From Paenacidovorax monticola (GTDB lineage: Bacteria > Pseudomonadota > Gammaproteobacteria > Burkholderiales > Burkholderiaceae_C), in NCBI RefSeq assembly GCF_014489595.1, contig NZ_CP060790.1, forward strand, positions 3,472,001 to 3,536,000: a stretch of 64,000 bases of DNA, in the 5' to 3' direction. Positions 1-8,769 of this stretch are shown in pieces. The position numbers and the translations under genes are program-made. The notes below the pieces were generated by a model, which did not search any database, was not told the origin of the DNA, and saw nothing but the letters and a program-made list of their open reading frames with translations. Each line of letters begins with the position of its first letter. The first letter of the stretch is position 1.

Positions 1-571
1 TGGCGCGGTCGAACAGCATGGACAGCAGCACGCCCAGCAGCGCAAGCACGCCCGCGAAGCCGAGGCCCCAGGACAGCGGCACCACGTTGGCCAGCAGGAT
101 GCCGGCGATGGAGGGCACCTGCCATGCCAGCCAGTTGGTGCTGGCCGCGCCCCAGAAGTACGGCACCTGGTTCGGCTCGGGGCGGGCCTCGGGGTAGCGT
201 TTCATGAACGCGACGAAGATCACGTCGCCGCTGAAGTAGCCGATGGACAGGCGCTGGCGCAGCGGCAGGTGGGCGAAGTAGCTGCGCCACATGTTGCTGA
301 AGATCACGAAGCGCAGGTTCACGCACGAGGCGGTGAGCCAGATCACCCACAGCGGCGCGCCCACGGCGAGCAGCGGGATCACGGCGAGCTGGGCGCTGCC
401 AGCGTAGACGATCAGCGACATGAAGACCGCCATCGGCGCCGACATGCCGCTCTTGACCATGGCCACGCCCGTCACGAGGCCCCAGGCGCCCACGCCCACG
501 GCCGTGCCGATCATGTCGGTCACGCCCAGCCGGTAGGCCGGGTGGCGCAGCGTGGCCTGCAGGGCGCTCAT
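1..571 (-). CDS. AzlC family branched-chain amino acid permease (partial)
   Basis: The reverse strand reads an open frame from an ATG at 571 to the left edge, about 190 residues without a stop. It begins [16 protein letters not shown] and is rich in hydrophobic segments. The stretches [17 protein letters not shown] and [15 protein letters not shown] fit the AzlC family, the large subunit of AzlCD-type exporters of branched-chain amino acids in the inner membrane. The ATG overlaps the TGA of fmt in an ATGA junction, so it is probably the distal gene of the def-fmt operon. The C terminus, and any azlD after it, lie outside the window. Substrate is inferred from the family only. Confidence 0.85.
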   Translation of the reverse strand, partial: MSALQATLRHPAYRLGVTDMIGTAVGVGAWGLVTGVAMVKSGMSAPMAVFMSLIVYAGSAQLAVIPLLAVGAPLWVIWLTASCVNLRFVIFSNMWRSYFAHLPLRQRLSIGYFSGDVIFVAFMKRYPEARPEPNQVPYFWGAASTNWLAWQVPSIAGILLANVVPLSWGLGFAGVLALLGVLLSMLFDRA

Positions 572-1548
572 GCGGGCTGGCCCGCAGGCAGGCCCAGCAC
601 CATGCCGGGCTGCAGCGGGAAGCCGCGCAGGAAGTCGGCCGCAGGCAGGCGCTTGCCGCCCGCGCGCTGCAGCGTGGTGAGGCGCAGCGTGCCCTCGCCG
701 CAGGCCACGGTGACGCCGCCGTCATCCACCGAGAGAATCTGGCCCGGGCGCGCGCCCGGTGGGCGGGAGGTGCTATCGATTTCGTAGTTCCAGAGCTTGA
801 TGGCCTCGTCGCCCAGCTGGGTGGCGGCCCCAGGGAACGGATCGAAGGCGCGGATGCGGCGGCCGATGGCTTCGGCCGGCAGCGACCAGTCCACGCTGGC
901 TTCCTGCTTCTCGATCTTGTGCGCGTAGGTCACGCCCTCTGCGGGCTGCGGGGTGGCGGTGAGCCCGCCGCAGGCGGCCAGCTCCAGCGCGCGGGCGATG
1001 AGGCGGCCGCCCACTGCGGCCAGCCGGTCGTGCAGCGTGGCCGTCGTCTCGCGCGGCGCCAGGGCCAGGCGCTCCACGAGCAGCATGTCGCCGGTGTCCA
1101 GGCCTGCATCCATCTGCATGATGGTGACGCCGGTCTCGGCGTCGCCGGCTTCGATGGCGCGATGGATGGGCGCTGCCCCTCGCCAGCGTGGCAGCAGGCT
1201 GGCGTGGATGTTGAGGCAGCCCTTGGGCGGAGTGTCGAGCACCCATTGCGGCAGGATCAGGCCATAGGCCGCGACCACCATCGCATCGGCGTGCGCGGCC
1301 TCGATGGCGGCGCGGGCGGCGGCGGCATCCTCGGGATACTTGCCATCGAGACGCAGGCTGCGCGGCTGCGCCACGGCGATGCCGTGTTCCAGCGCGCATT
1401 GCTTGACGGGCGAGGCCTGCAGCTTCATGCCCCGGCCTGCGGGGCGGTCGGGCTGGGTCAGGACGAGCGGGACGGTGAAGCCCGCAGCGAGCAGGTGCTC
1501 AAGCGCCACGCGGGCGAATTCCGGGGTGCCGGCAAAGATCAGTCTCAT
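568..1548 (-). CDS. fmt: Methionyl-tRNA formyltransferase
   Basis: The 326-residue product is the usual length for Fmt, which transfers a formyl group from 10-formyltetrahydrofolate to initiator Met-tRNA in the cytoplasm. The N terminus [12 protein letters not shown], the segment [18 protein letters not shown] (residues 111-128) and [11 protein letters not shown] are family hallmarks. Asn113, His115 and Asp151 match the catalytic triad. The C-terminal tRNA-binding domain covers roughly residues 205-310. It lies downstream of def, the deformylase that later removes the formyl group, with a lipoprotein gene between them. Its stop overlaps the start of the AzlC-like gene. Confidence 0.97.
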   Translation of the reverse strand: MRLIFAGTPEFARVALEHLLAAGFTVPLVLTQPDRPAGRGMKLQASPVKQCALEHGIAVAQPRSLRLDGKYPEDAAAARAAIEAAHADAMVVAAYGLILPQWVLDTPPKGCLNIHASLLPRWRGAAPIHRAIEAGDAETGVTIMQMDAGLDTGDMLLVERLALAPRETTATLHDRLAAVGGRLIARALELAACGGLTATPQPAEGVTYAHKIEKQEASVDWSLPAEAIGRRIRAFDPFPGAATQLGDEAIKLWNYEIDSTSRPPGARPGQILSVDDGGVTVACGEGTLRLTTLQRAGGKRLPAADFLRGFPLQPGMVLGLPAGQPA

Positions 1549-1572
1549 GAAGGCGGTGGGGCGCGGTGCCGC

Positions 1573-2085
1573 TCAGTTGCGGGCATCGTCGCCACGGGGC
1601 AGTTCGTCGGTGAACAGCAGTTGGCGAACCACGCCCGACCGGTCGATGTGGATGTGCGCGAAACGCGGGTTGTTGAAGTCGTCGAGAAAGCGGTAGGTCC
1701 AGACGTCGCCATCGAAGGTGGCGACGCGCTCCACGATCGCGGGCGGGCCGAACGCGCGCTGCACGTCGATCACGGTCCACTGGTTCACGGGAATGGCCTG
1801 CAGCCGTGCCAGGGTCAGGACCTGATCCACGCGCACCAGGCGCGCGCTGGCGTCGAAATCCAGGTGGTACACCGTGCGCCCGGAGGGCTGGGCGGAGTAC
1901 AGCAGGCGTTCGCCGCCGCCCTCCAGCGGGCCCGTGCGGGTGGGCGTGCCCAGGCGGGCCACCACGTCGGCGCGGCCCGCGCCCGGGTGCTCGAAGGCCG
2001 GCGACGCACAGGCGGCCAGCAGCCCCGCCAGCAGGCAGGCGGCGGCCAGGCGCCACAGGCCGGATGGAGCGGGGCCGGTGTTCAT
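1573..2085 (-). CDS. SmpA/BamE-like outer membrane lipoprotein, hypothetical
   Basis: The ATG at 2085 gives a 170-residue protein with a lipoprotein signal ending in LLAGLLAAC, so Cys is the predicted lipidated residue. The open frame runs further upstream but that part only overlaps def. After the signal, the repeated pattern of a small beta domain ([14 protein letters not shown] and later [12 protein letters not shown]) resembles the SmpA/OmlA fold seen in BamE, but similarity is weak and function unknown. The start codon overlaps the def stop codon (ATGA), implying translational coupling inside the def-fmt operon. Its insertion between def and fmt is unusual compared with the usual direct adjacency. 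Confidence 0.85.
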   Translation of the reverse strand: MNTGPAPSGLWRLAAACLLAGLLAACASPAFEHPGAGRADVVARLGTPTRTGPLEGGGERLLYSAQPSGRTVYHLDFDASARLVRVDQVLTLARLQAIPVNQWTVIDVQRAFGPPAIVERVATFDGDVWTYRFLDDFNNPRFAHIHIDRSGVVRQLLFTDELPRGDDARN

Positions 2086-2591
2086 GCGCGCGCCTCGCGC
2101 TGCTGCTTGAGCAGCTTGGTCTTGATGCGGTTGCGCTTGAGGGGGGAGAGGTATTCGACGAACACCTTGCCCATCAGGTGGTCCATCTCGTGCTGCATGC
2201 ACACGGCGAGCAGGCCGTCGGCTTCGATCACGCGCGACTGGCCCTTCTCGTCGAGGGCGCGCACGTGCACGGCGGTGGAGCGCTCCACGCCGTCGTAGAT
2301 GCCGGGGACGGATAGGCAGCCCTCGTCGCCCACCACCTTCTCGGGACTGGCCCAGACGATCTCGGGATTGATCAGCACCAGGGGCTGGTCGCGTTCCTCC
2401 GATACATCGATCACGACCACGCGCTCATGCACGTCCACCTGGGTGGCGGCCAGGCCGATGCCATGCGCGTCGTACATGGTTTCGAGCATATTGCCCACCA
2501 GGGTCTGGATGCGCGTATCCACGGCCTCCACGGGTTTTGCCACCTTGTGGAGCCGAGGGTCGGGATAACAGAGAATGGGGAGAATTGCCAT
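2082..2591 (-). CDS. def: Peptide deformylase
   Basis: The enzyme removes the N-formyl group from nascent proteins. All three signature motifs are present: GIGLAATQ (residues 44-51), EGCLS (90-94) and HEMDH (134-138), so the metal ligands Cys92, His134 and His138 and the catalytic Glu135 are intact. The ATG at 2591 gives [14 protein letters not shown], the usual N terminus, and 169 residues. A TTG three codons upstream is a less likely start, and no strong ribosome binding site is visible for either. It is the first gene of the minus-strand operon and is divergent from the LysM gene, with a shared promoter region at 2592-2773. Confidence 0.96.
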   Translation of the reverse strand: MAILPILCYPDPRLHKVAKPVEAVDTRIQTLVGNMLETMYDAHGIGLAATQVDVHERVVVIDVSEERDQPLVLINPEIVWASPEKVVGDEGCLSVPGIYDGVERSTAVHVRALDEKGQSRVIEADGLLAVCMQHEMDHLMGKVFVEYLSPLKRNRIKTKLLKQQREARA

Positions 2592-2773
2592 GGCAGCCAA
2601 TGAAAGATGTCGCTATTTTCGCCACTTTTGGCGTTTGCTGCAGGCCTGCTGCCCAATAATCGTTGCCCAATCAAGGGCTTGAGCAGAGAATCTCAGATGA
2701 TTTGTAACGTATTTTGCCGCCTTGTCCGGGAGCCCTGGGCTGAACCGCGGCGCCAGTGAGGGGGCGTTTCGCA

Positions 2774-3988
2774 ATGCATCAAAAAAGGAATCACAGGGCG
2801 GCGTTCGCCTGGGGCGTTTTGACGGCCTTGGCTGGCGCACTGGCTGCGGCGCCGGCCGTGGCCCAGCACCATCCCGTCACGTCCGGCCAGCGTTCGACGG
2901 CCCAGCAGGTGGCCCAGCAGGGCATTCCCCTGTCCGAACTCGCACCCAACGCGCCCGAAACCTATGTGGTCAAGCGCGGCGATACGCTCTGGGGTATCTC
3001 GGGCATGTACCTGCTGCGGCCCTGGCGCTGGCCTGAGCTGTGGGGCATGAACCTGCAGGCCATCCCCAATCCGCATCTGATCTACCCAGGCCAGACGCTG
3101 TACCTCGACAAGCAGGGGGGCTTTGCCCGGCTGAGCACCCGTCCCCCAGGGAATTCCGCCGAGCCCGAGACGGTGCGCGTATCGCCGCGCACGCGCAGCG
3201 ACAGCCTGGCCGACCTGGCCCTGCCCACGCTCAAGCCGCACTTGATCGAGCCGTTCCTCGCGGAACCTCTGGTAGTCGATGCCGACACGCTGCAGCGTGC
3301 CCCGCGCGTGGTGGCCACCACCGAGGAGCGCGTGCTCATGGCCAGCGGCGACCGTGCCTATGTGCGCGGCGACGCGGCCAGCCCGTTGCTGCGTGAACCG
3401 GGCGAGCCCCGGCGCTTCCGCGTGTTCCGCGACGCGGTGGCGCTCAAGGACCCGCTCACGGGAGCCATCCTGGGTTATGAGGCCCAGTACCTGGGCAAGG
3501 CCGAGCTCGTCAAGGGCGAGGCGATGGAGGAGTCCTCGGATGGCAAGGGCGGCATCGTGGCCGAATACGTGCCGGCCACCGTCACGCTCTCTGAAACCAA
3601 GGAGGAGATCCGTGCGGGTGACCGGCTGCTGCCCGCGCCCGAGCGCTCCTTCATGAGCTACACGCCGCGAGCCCCGCATGTGGAGGTGGACGCGCGCGTG
3701 GTGTCGATCTACGGCAGCACACCCCTTGCGTATGCGGCGCAGAATCAGGTCGTGGCCATCAATGTGGGCACGGACGACGGCATCGAGCCGGGCCACGTGC
3801 TGCGGCTGGTGACCAAGGGTGACCGCATCCGCGACAACACCGATCCCCAGCGCGCCACCATCAAGCTGCCGAGCGAGCGCAACGGCATGGCCATGGTGTT
3901 CCGTACCTTCGATCGCGTGTCCTATGCGCTGATCCTCGAGATCGAGACGGGCGTGCGCGTGGGTGATCGCCTCGTGAACCCCCAGTGA
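2774..3988 (+). CDS. Exported LysM-domain peptidoglycan-binding protein
   Basis: The start at 2774 (MHQKRNHRAAFAW) gives a classical signal peptide ending APAVAQ; a GTG 18 bases upstream is possible. The mature protein has one LysM domain at about residues 68-115, with YVVKRGDTLWGISGMYL and IPNPHLIYPGQTL, which binds peptidoglycan glycan strands in the periplasm. The remaining 280 or so residues are a conserved region without catalytic motifs that I recognise. It lies just upstream of dprA, on the same strand with a 22-base gap, and is divergent from def. This LysM-dprA-def-fmt order is common in Burkholderiales. Exact role is unknown. Confidence 0.9.
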   Translation: MHQKRNHRAAFAWGVLTALAGALAAAPAVAQHHPVTSGQRSTAQQVAQQGIPLSELAPNAPETYVVKRGDTLWGISGMYLLRPWRWPELWGMNLQAIPNPHLIYPGQTLYLDKQGGFARLSTRPPGNSAEPETVRVSPRTRSDSLADLALPTLKPHLIEPFLAEPLVVDADTLQRAPRVVATTEERVLMASGDRAYVRGDAASPLLREPGEPRRFRVFRDAVALKDPLTGAILGYEAQYLGKAELVKGEAMEESSDGKGGIVAEYVPATVTLSETKEEIRAGDRLLPAPERSFMSYTPRAPHVEVDARVVSIYGSTPLAYAAQNQVVAINVGTDDGIEPGHVLRLVTKGDRIRDNTDPQRATIKLPSERNGMAMVFRTFDRVSYALILEIETGVRVGDRLVNPQ

Positions 3989-4010
3989 TCTTGCCGGTGG
4001 CTGGGCAGTG

Positions 4011-5165
4011 ATGGACCGCAGCGACCTCGCTGCCTGGTTGCGCCTGGCCCTGACCCCCGGCGTGGGCAACCACGCCGCGCGGCGCCTGCTGGCGCGGGCG
4101 GGCCTGCCCCAGACCCTGTTCAGCCGGCCTGCGTCGGACTGGGGCGACTGCCTCACGCTCGCCCAGGTGCGTGCCCTGGGCACGGAGCCCGCGGGGCTTG
4201 CTGCGCTCCTCGACGCCACCTGGCAATGGCTGCAGGAAACCCGCGACGGCGTGGCCCATGCGGTGCTGACGCTGGCGGATACCGCCTACCCGGCGGCCCT
4301 GCTGGCGACCGAGGACCCGCCCCTGCTGCTCTATGTGATGGGCCCGCGCGCGCTGCTCGATTCCGCCACCCCTTTCCCCGCGGACCCGTGCCTGGCCATG
4401 GTGGGCAGCCGCAACCCTACCGCGCAGGGGGCCGAGCATGCGCGCGAATTTGCCCGCGCCCTGCGCCTGGCGGGGCTGTGCATCGTCTCGGGCCTGGCCC
4501 TGGGTGTGGATGCCGCAGCCCATGAAGGCGCCTTGGATGGGGCTCCCGAGGAGACGGACGGCGTGGCGCAGGCCGCCACGATCGCCGTGGTGGGCACGGG
4601 GCTGGACCGCGTCTACCCCCGGCGCAACCTGGACCTGGCGCACCGCATTGCGCGCCGGGGGCTGCTGGTCAGCGAATATCCATTGGGCACGCCGCCGCTT
4701 GCCGCGAACTTTCCCAAGCGCAACCGCATCATTGCGGGCCTGTCCCAGGGCACACTGGTGGTCGAGGCGGCGCTGCAGTCCGGCTCGCTGATCACGGCGC
4801 GCCTGGCCGCGGAACAGGGCCGCGAGGTGTTCGCGATCCCGGGCTCGATCCATGCGCCCCAGTCGCGTGGTTGCCATGCGCTGATCCGCCAGGGCGCCAA
4901 GCTCGTGGAGTCGGTGCAGGATGTGCTGGAGGAACTGCGCCTGCCGGCGCCGCGTGCTCCGGCCGTGGCCGCGGTGCCGCAGGCGGATGCGCTGGAAGAT
5001 CCCGTGCTGGCCGCCATGGGGTTCGATCCGATCGGGCTGGACGCACTGGTCGCGCGCACTGGCATGGCCGCTGCTGCGCTGCAGGTGGCCCTGCTGGAGC
5101 ACGAACTGGAGGGCTCCGTGGCACGGCTGCCCGGAGGGCTGTTCCAGCGGCTGGGGCGGGGCTAG
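4011..5165 (+). CDS. dprA: DNA processing protein DprA (Smf)
   Basis: DprA loads RecA on incoming single-stranded DNA during natural transformation. The 384-residue product has an N-terminal helical region, a Rossmann-like core with AMVGSRNPTAQGAEHAREFA and IVSGLALGVDAAAHEGAL (about residues 125-170), GTGLDRVYPRRNLDLA and FPKRNRIIAGLSQGTLVVEA, and a C-terminal winged-helix region (DPIGLDALVARTGM). All are typical. A GTG directly before the ATG is an alternative start. The TAG stop lies inside the left terminal repeat of the palindromic element that follows, so the element inserted at, or supplies, the 3' end of the gene. Confidence 0.96.
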   Translation: MDRSDLAAWLRLALTPGVGNHAARRLLARAGLPQTLFSRPASDWGDCLTLAQVRALGTEPAGLAALLDATWQWLQETRDGVAHAVLTLADTAYPAALLATEDPPLLLYVMGPRALLDSATPFPADPCLAMVGSRNPTAQGAEHAREFARALRLAGLCIVSGLALGVDAAAHEGALDGAPEETDGVAQAATIAVVGTGLDRVYPRRNLDLAHRIARRGLLVSEYPLGTPPLAANFPKRNRIIAGLSQGTLVVEAALQSGSLITARLAAEQGREVFAIPGSIHAPQSRGCHALIRQGAKLVESVQDVLEELRLPAPRAPAVAAVPQADALEDPVLAAMGFDPIGLDALVARTGMAAAALQVALLEHELEGSVARLPGGLFQRLGRG

Positions 5166-5430
5166 GGCCTGTTCACCCAAATACGGGGATCGCGTTGAGT
5201 CCTCTTGGGATGGAATGCAAGACGCTGGTCCGTAGCAAGGTAGGTACCTTGCAAGGGATGGCAACGCAGCAGACCGCCCAAGAGGACTCAACCCTTTGGG
5301 CAAGCCCGGCAGGGCCGCCACTGCGTCGTTGCACTCCTTGTGCGGGTGCGCACACGCACCTCGTCGCGCGCCTCGCATTGACAGCCCTGCCGGGCTTACG
5401 CGACCCCTTATTTGGGTGAACAGGCCCTAG
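5162..5430. mobile_element. MITE-like nested inverted-repeat element between dprA and DUF1631
   Basis: The non-coding gap between two convergent genes is bounded by a perfect 22-base inverted repeat (5162-5183 and 5409-5430), which continues with a one-base offset to about 33 bases. Inside it sit two further side-by-side hairpins: a 16-base pair of arms at 5194-5209 and 5277-5292, and a 14-base pair at 5302-5315 and 5384-5397. A small near-palindrome lies at 5235-5252. The ends read CTAG, which could be a 4-base target duplication. There is no open frame for a transposase. The stop codons of both flanking genes fall within the terminal repeats. It may also act as a bidirectional terminator. 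The link to the IS5 family (YTAR target sites) is inference. Confidence 0.6.
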
Positions 5431-7787
5431 CCCAGCAGCCGCTCGGGATTGGCGTCGAGCTTGGCCAGCGCGTCGCGCGTGGCGCGCACCGTGAGGCCTT
5501 CCTCGTCCTGCGGGACGAGCAGGCCCGCCTGCAGGTAGGCCCCCAGGCGCCGCAGCTGGATGAGGTAGCTGGTGCCGTCAATGGCTGCGAACAGGTGCAG
5601 CTGCTTGTGCTGGCTCTGCCAGGCATACTGCACCTGGGCCGACGCGCCGTTGTGGTCCAGCGTGTACCAGGCGCCGATCTGCAGCGCCTGGGCCCAGGCC
5701 ACCATGGCCTCGTCCACAGGGGCACCCGTATCGGGAATGACCTGGATGGCCGAGGCGTCGATGCCCAGCAGCATCTCGATGTTCTCTGCGGACAGGGGCA
5801 TGTCGCCCAGGGTGGCATCGCCGATGAAGTCTTCGAGGTTCGCCAGCCGCTTCGCCATGGCGTCGATGTGGGCCTGAGGGATGGCCGCCGTCTTGGACAG
5901 GAAGGCCTCGGCCAGCGTGTCGGTGAGCACCTTGATCTGCGCATCCTGCTCGGCGCCGGCAACGCCCATGAGGGCCAGGCCCTGGCGCAGGCGCTGCAGC
6001 AGGCCGGGCAGGTTCTGGATCACCTGGGCGCGGTCGCTGCGGTTGGGCTTGGCGCTGGCGGCCCACACGAGGTCGGCGGCGGCGTGCTTGAAGGCCACCG
6101 TGTCGGCATGCTGGGCACCATCGCGCACGGCCGACAGCGCAAGCACCTCGGCCCAGGTCTTGAAGAGGAACTCGCGGATCTCCTCGCGCACCGGCATGTC
6201 CTTGAGCATGGTGCGCAGCTCGATCGTGTACTGGATCGCCAGGGTCTCGCGCTGCTCCACCTGCTGCGCCACGCTGACCAGGCGCGAGGTGGCCTGCTTT
6301 TCGGTGAGGAACTTGGCGAGGAATTTCTCGAACTCGTCGCGGACGAGCTGGAACACGCGCCGCCCGGTTTCGGGGTACTGCTCGATCACCTGCACGATGC
6401 GGCGGATCTCGCTTTCCAGCGCGCTGCCGTTGATGGCAGCGGCATCGAAGCCCATCACGCAGGCGCCCATGCGGTCGATGAGCTGGCGCGCCGGGTGGTC
6501 CAGGTTGCTGAAGAACTCGGGCTCGGCCAGCGCCACGCGCAGCACAGGGACCTGCAGGCGCGCGAACCACACGCGTACCGAGGGCGGTATGCGGTCCTCC
6601 GTCAGGATGCTCTGGAACATGAGCGCCACCACCTCGATGATGGCCTTCTCGCTGGCCGTGGTGGCCTTCTTCTTGAGCTCGGACGAACGCTCGCGCACCG
6701 TGCCCACGAGCTGCACCACGGTCTGCGGGCTGTAGTCCTGCACGATGGTGGCGAGCCCGCTGTAGTAGGCGTCAGCCTGCACGCGGTGGGTGGTAAGCGC
6801 CTGGGCCAGGGCTTGCGAGGCCGGCGGCGCGTGCACCATGTCGAAACCTGTGGCGGGCTGCACGAGCAGGCGCCGCAACTGGGCCATCACGCCCTGGGCC
6901 CGGTGGCGCGCGCGCGTCAGGGGCGTCATGCCGGGCGGCAGGCCCGCCAGGGCGCCGGGATGGCTGGTGCGTGGCACCATGCCGGAAGGGCGTGACGGCA
7001 TGGCGGCCCGGGCCATGGCCTCATGGCTCTGTGCCAGGGCCTGGGAGGCCAAGCCCGCAGGCGCTGACCTGCCGTCGCCTGCAGCAGCCGCCACCGCTGT
7101 ACCGGCTCCCCCACCCGCACTCGCGCCCGGCGGCGATACGCCCCGGCGCATGCGGGCGCGCAGGTCGGTCTGCTGGGCCACGCCCTGTTCGTCGTAGAAG
7201 CGGTTGAGTGCCTGGTACTGGGCCAGCAGCAGGTCGGCCAGCGCGCGTTGCAGCGGGTCGATCACGGTCTGCAGGTCGGTGCGTGGCAGGCCCGACTCCA
7301 CCCATTGCTCCACGAGCAGCAGGCAGCAGGCCTCGGGGCGCAGGATGTCCTGGCTGGAGAGTTCCTGGCCTTCCAGGTGCTGGGTGCGCTGGCGCAGCAG
7401 ATCGAACGGGGCGCTCACGGTCTCCGTCACGGTGAGGGCCATGCGCGAGGCGACGATCTTGTTTTCGACCACGTCGTCGCTGAGCAGCTCGAAGCCCATG
7501 CTGGCGGGCAGCGCGCCGCGCGAGGTGCTCGTCTGCGGGGTCAGGGCCTCGGCCCAGGCGCGGGCCACTGCGGCGATCCAGTCGCGGTGGTGCTGCTGGT
7601 AGAGCTGCCAGGCATCGCGCCGCGACTGCATTTCGCGCGCCGTGCCCGTCTGGGCCATGAGCGTGCCCAGGAAGTCCTGCAGGGTCTTGTCGATGCCGGC
7701 AAGTCCGCCCCGCAGCCCTTCTACGAAGCGCTGGCGGGCCAGTCCCGCGAGCCGGCGTTGCGGGACGGGAGCGGGCGGGACATGCAT
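5427..7787 (-). CDS. DUF1631 family protein
   Basis: A 786-residue protein starting MHVPPAPVPQRRLAG. It matches the DUF1631 family of large, mostly helical cytoplasmic proteins found in beta- and gammaproteobacteria; no enzyme motif is visible and there is no signal peptide. Residues about 215-290 form a low-complexity, Ala/Pro/Gly-rich linker between two helical regions. The start lies only ten bases after the secF stop, so it is probably transcribed with yajC-secD-secF. In some DUF1631 proteins a C-terminal region is related to PilZ-like domains, but I cannot show that here. Its stop codon falls inside the terminal repeat of the adjacent palindromic element. Confidence 0.88.
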   Translation of the reverse strand: MHVPPAPVPQRRLAGLARQRFVEGLRGGLAGIDKTLQDFLGTLMAQTGTAREMQSRRDAWQLYQQHHRDWIAAVARAWAEALTPQTSTSRGALPASMGFELLSDDVVENKIVASRMALTVTETVSAPFDLLRQRTQHLEGQELSSQDILRPEACCLLLVEQWVESGLPRTDLQTVIDPLQRALADLLLAQYQALNRFYDEQGVAQQTDLRARMRRGVSPPGASAGGGAGTAVAAAAGDGRSAPAGLASQALAQSHEAMARAAMPSRPSGMVPRTSHPGALAGLPPGMTPLTRARHRAQGVMAQLRRLLVQPATGFDMVHAPPASQALAQALTTHRVQADAYYSGLATIVQDYSPQTVVQLVGTVRERSSELKKKATTASEKAIIEVVALMFQSILTEDRIPPSVRVWFARLQVPVLRVALAEPEFFSNLDHPARQLIDRMGACVMGFDAAAINGSALESEIRRIVQVIEQYPETGRRVFQLVRDEFEKFLAKFLTEKQATSRLVSVAQQVEQRETLAIQYTIELRTMLKDMPVREEIREFLFKTWAEVLALSAVRDGAQHADTVAFKHAAADLVWAASAKPNRSDRAQVIQNLPGLLQRLRQGLALMGVAGAEQDAQIKVLTDTLAEAFLSKTAAIPQAHIDAMAKRLANLEDFIGDATLGDMPLSAENIEMLLGIDASAIQVIPDTGAPVDEAMVAWAQALQIGAWYTLDHNGASAQVQYAWQSQHKQLHLFAAIDGTSYLIQLRRLGAYLQAGLLVPQDEEGLTVRATRDALAKLDANPERLLG

Positions 7788-7797
7788 AGCCCGGATA

Positions 7798-8751
7798 TTA
7801 GACCGTGGCGCCGGCGTTGGGGTCGTTCGGGTCGCCGTCCTTCTTGGGGGCGGCCTTGACGAGGTCCTCGCGCTTCACGCCCAGCCACATGGCAATGGCG
7901 GCGGCCACGAACACCGACGAGTAGATGCCGAACAGGATGCCGATGGTCAGCGCCAGCGCGAAATAGTGCAGGCTGGGGCCGCCGAAGAAGAACATGGACA
8001 GCACCATGGCCTCGGTCGAGGCGTGGGTGATGATCGTGCGGCTCATCGTGCTCGTGATCGCGTGGTCGATGACCTCGTGCGTGGTCATCTTGCGGTACTT
8101 GCGGAAGGCTTCGCGGATCCGGTCGAAGATCACGACCGACTCGTTCACCGAGTAGCCCAGCACGGCCAGCACGCCGGCCAGCACCGAGAGCGAGAACTCC
8201 CACTGGAAGAACGCGAAGAAGCCCAGGATGATGACCACGTCGTGCAGGTTGGCGATGATGGCCGCCACGCCGAACTTCCACTCGAAGCGGAAGGCCAGGT
8301 AGATCACGATGCCCACCACCACCATGGCCAGTGCCATGAGGCCGCCGTGCACCAGCTCCTCGCCCACCTGCGGGCCCACGAACTCGGTGCGGCGCAGCGC
8401 GACTTCGGGGTCGGCCGCCTTGAGCGCGGCGAGCACCTGCTCGCTCTGCTGCGCGGAGGTCACGCCCTTCTGCACGGGCAGGCGGATCATCACATCGCGC
8501 GAGGTGCCGAAGTTCTGCACGGTGACGTCGGCGTAGCCGAGCTTGGACACCGTGTCGCGCACCTTGCCGATGTCGGCGGTCTGCGTGTAGGCCACTTCCA
8601 TCACGGTGCCGCCGGTGAACTCCACCGACAGGTGCAGCCCGCGCGTGAACAGGAAGAACACGGCCAGGGCGAAGGTGATGAAGGAGATCGCGTTGAAGAC
8701 CAACGCGTGCTTCATGAACGGGATGTCTTTTCTGATGCGGAAGAATTCCAT
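7798..8751 (-). CDS. secF: Protein translocase subunit SecF
   Basis: SecF forms with SecD and YajC the inner-membrane complex that uses the proton gradient to complete export through SecYEG. The 317-residue product has one N-terminal membrane segment (ALVFNAISFITFALAVFFLF), the SecF motif VEFTGGTVMEV, a periplasmic domain to about residue 120, and five further membrane segments including VLGYSVNESVVIFDRIRE, the RND-type transmembrane signature. A strong ribosome binding site (AAGGAGG) lies just upstream, immediately after the expected secD stop. The tail is charged (KKDGDPNDPNAGATV). Confidence 0.97.
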   Translation of the reverse strand: MEFFRIRKDIPFMKHALVFNAISFITFALAVFFLFTRGLHLSVEFTGGTVMEVAYTQTADIGKVRDTVSKLGYADVTVQNFGTSRDVMIRLPVQKGVTSAQQSEQVLAALKAADPEVALRRTEFVGPQVGEELVHGGLMALAMVVVGIVIYLAFRFEWKFGVAAIIANLHDVVIILGFFAFFQWEFSLSVLAGVLAVLGYSVNESVVIFDRIREAFRKYRKMTTHEVIDHAITSTMSRTIITHASTEAMVLSMFFFGGPSLHYFALALTIGILFGIYSSVFVAAAIAMWLGVKREDLVKAAPKKDGDPNDPNAGATV

Positions 8752-8769
8752 GGTGCTTCTTCCTCCTTC

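Noticed and set aside
5162..5430. A CRISPR-like or tRNA-like structure at the palindromic element
   Set aside because: The repeats are inverted rather than regularly spaced direct repeats, and no tRNA arms or anticodon loop fit.
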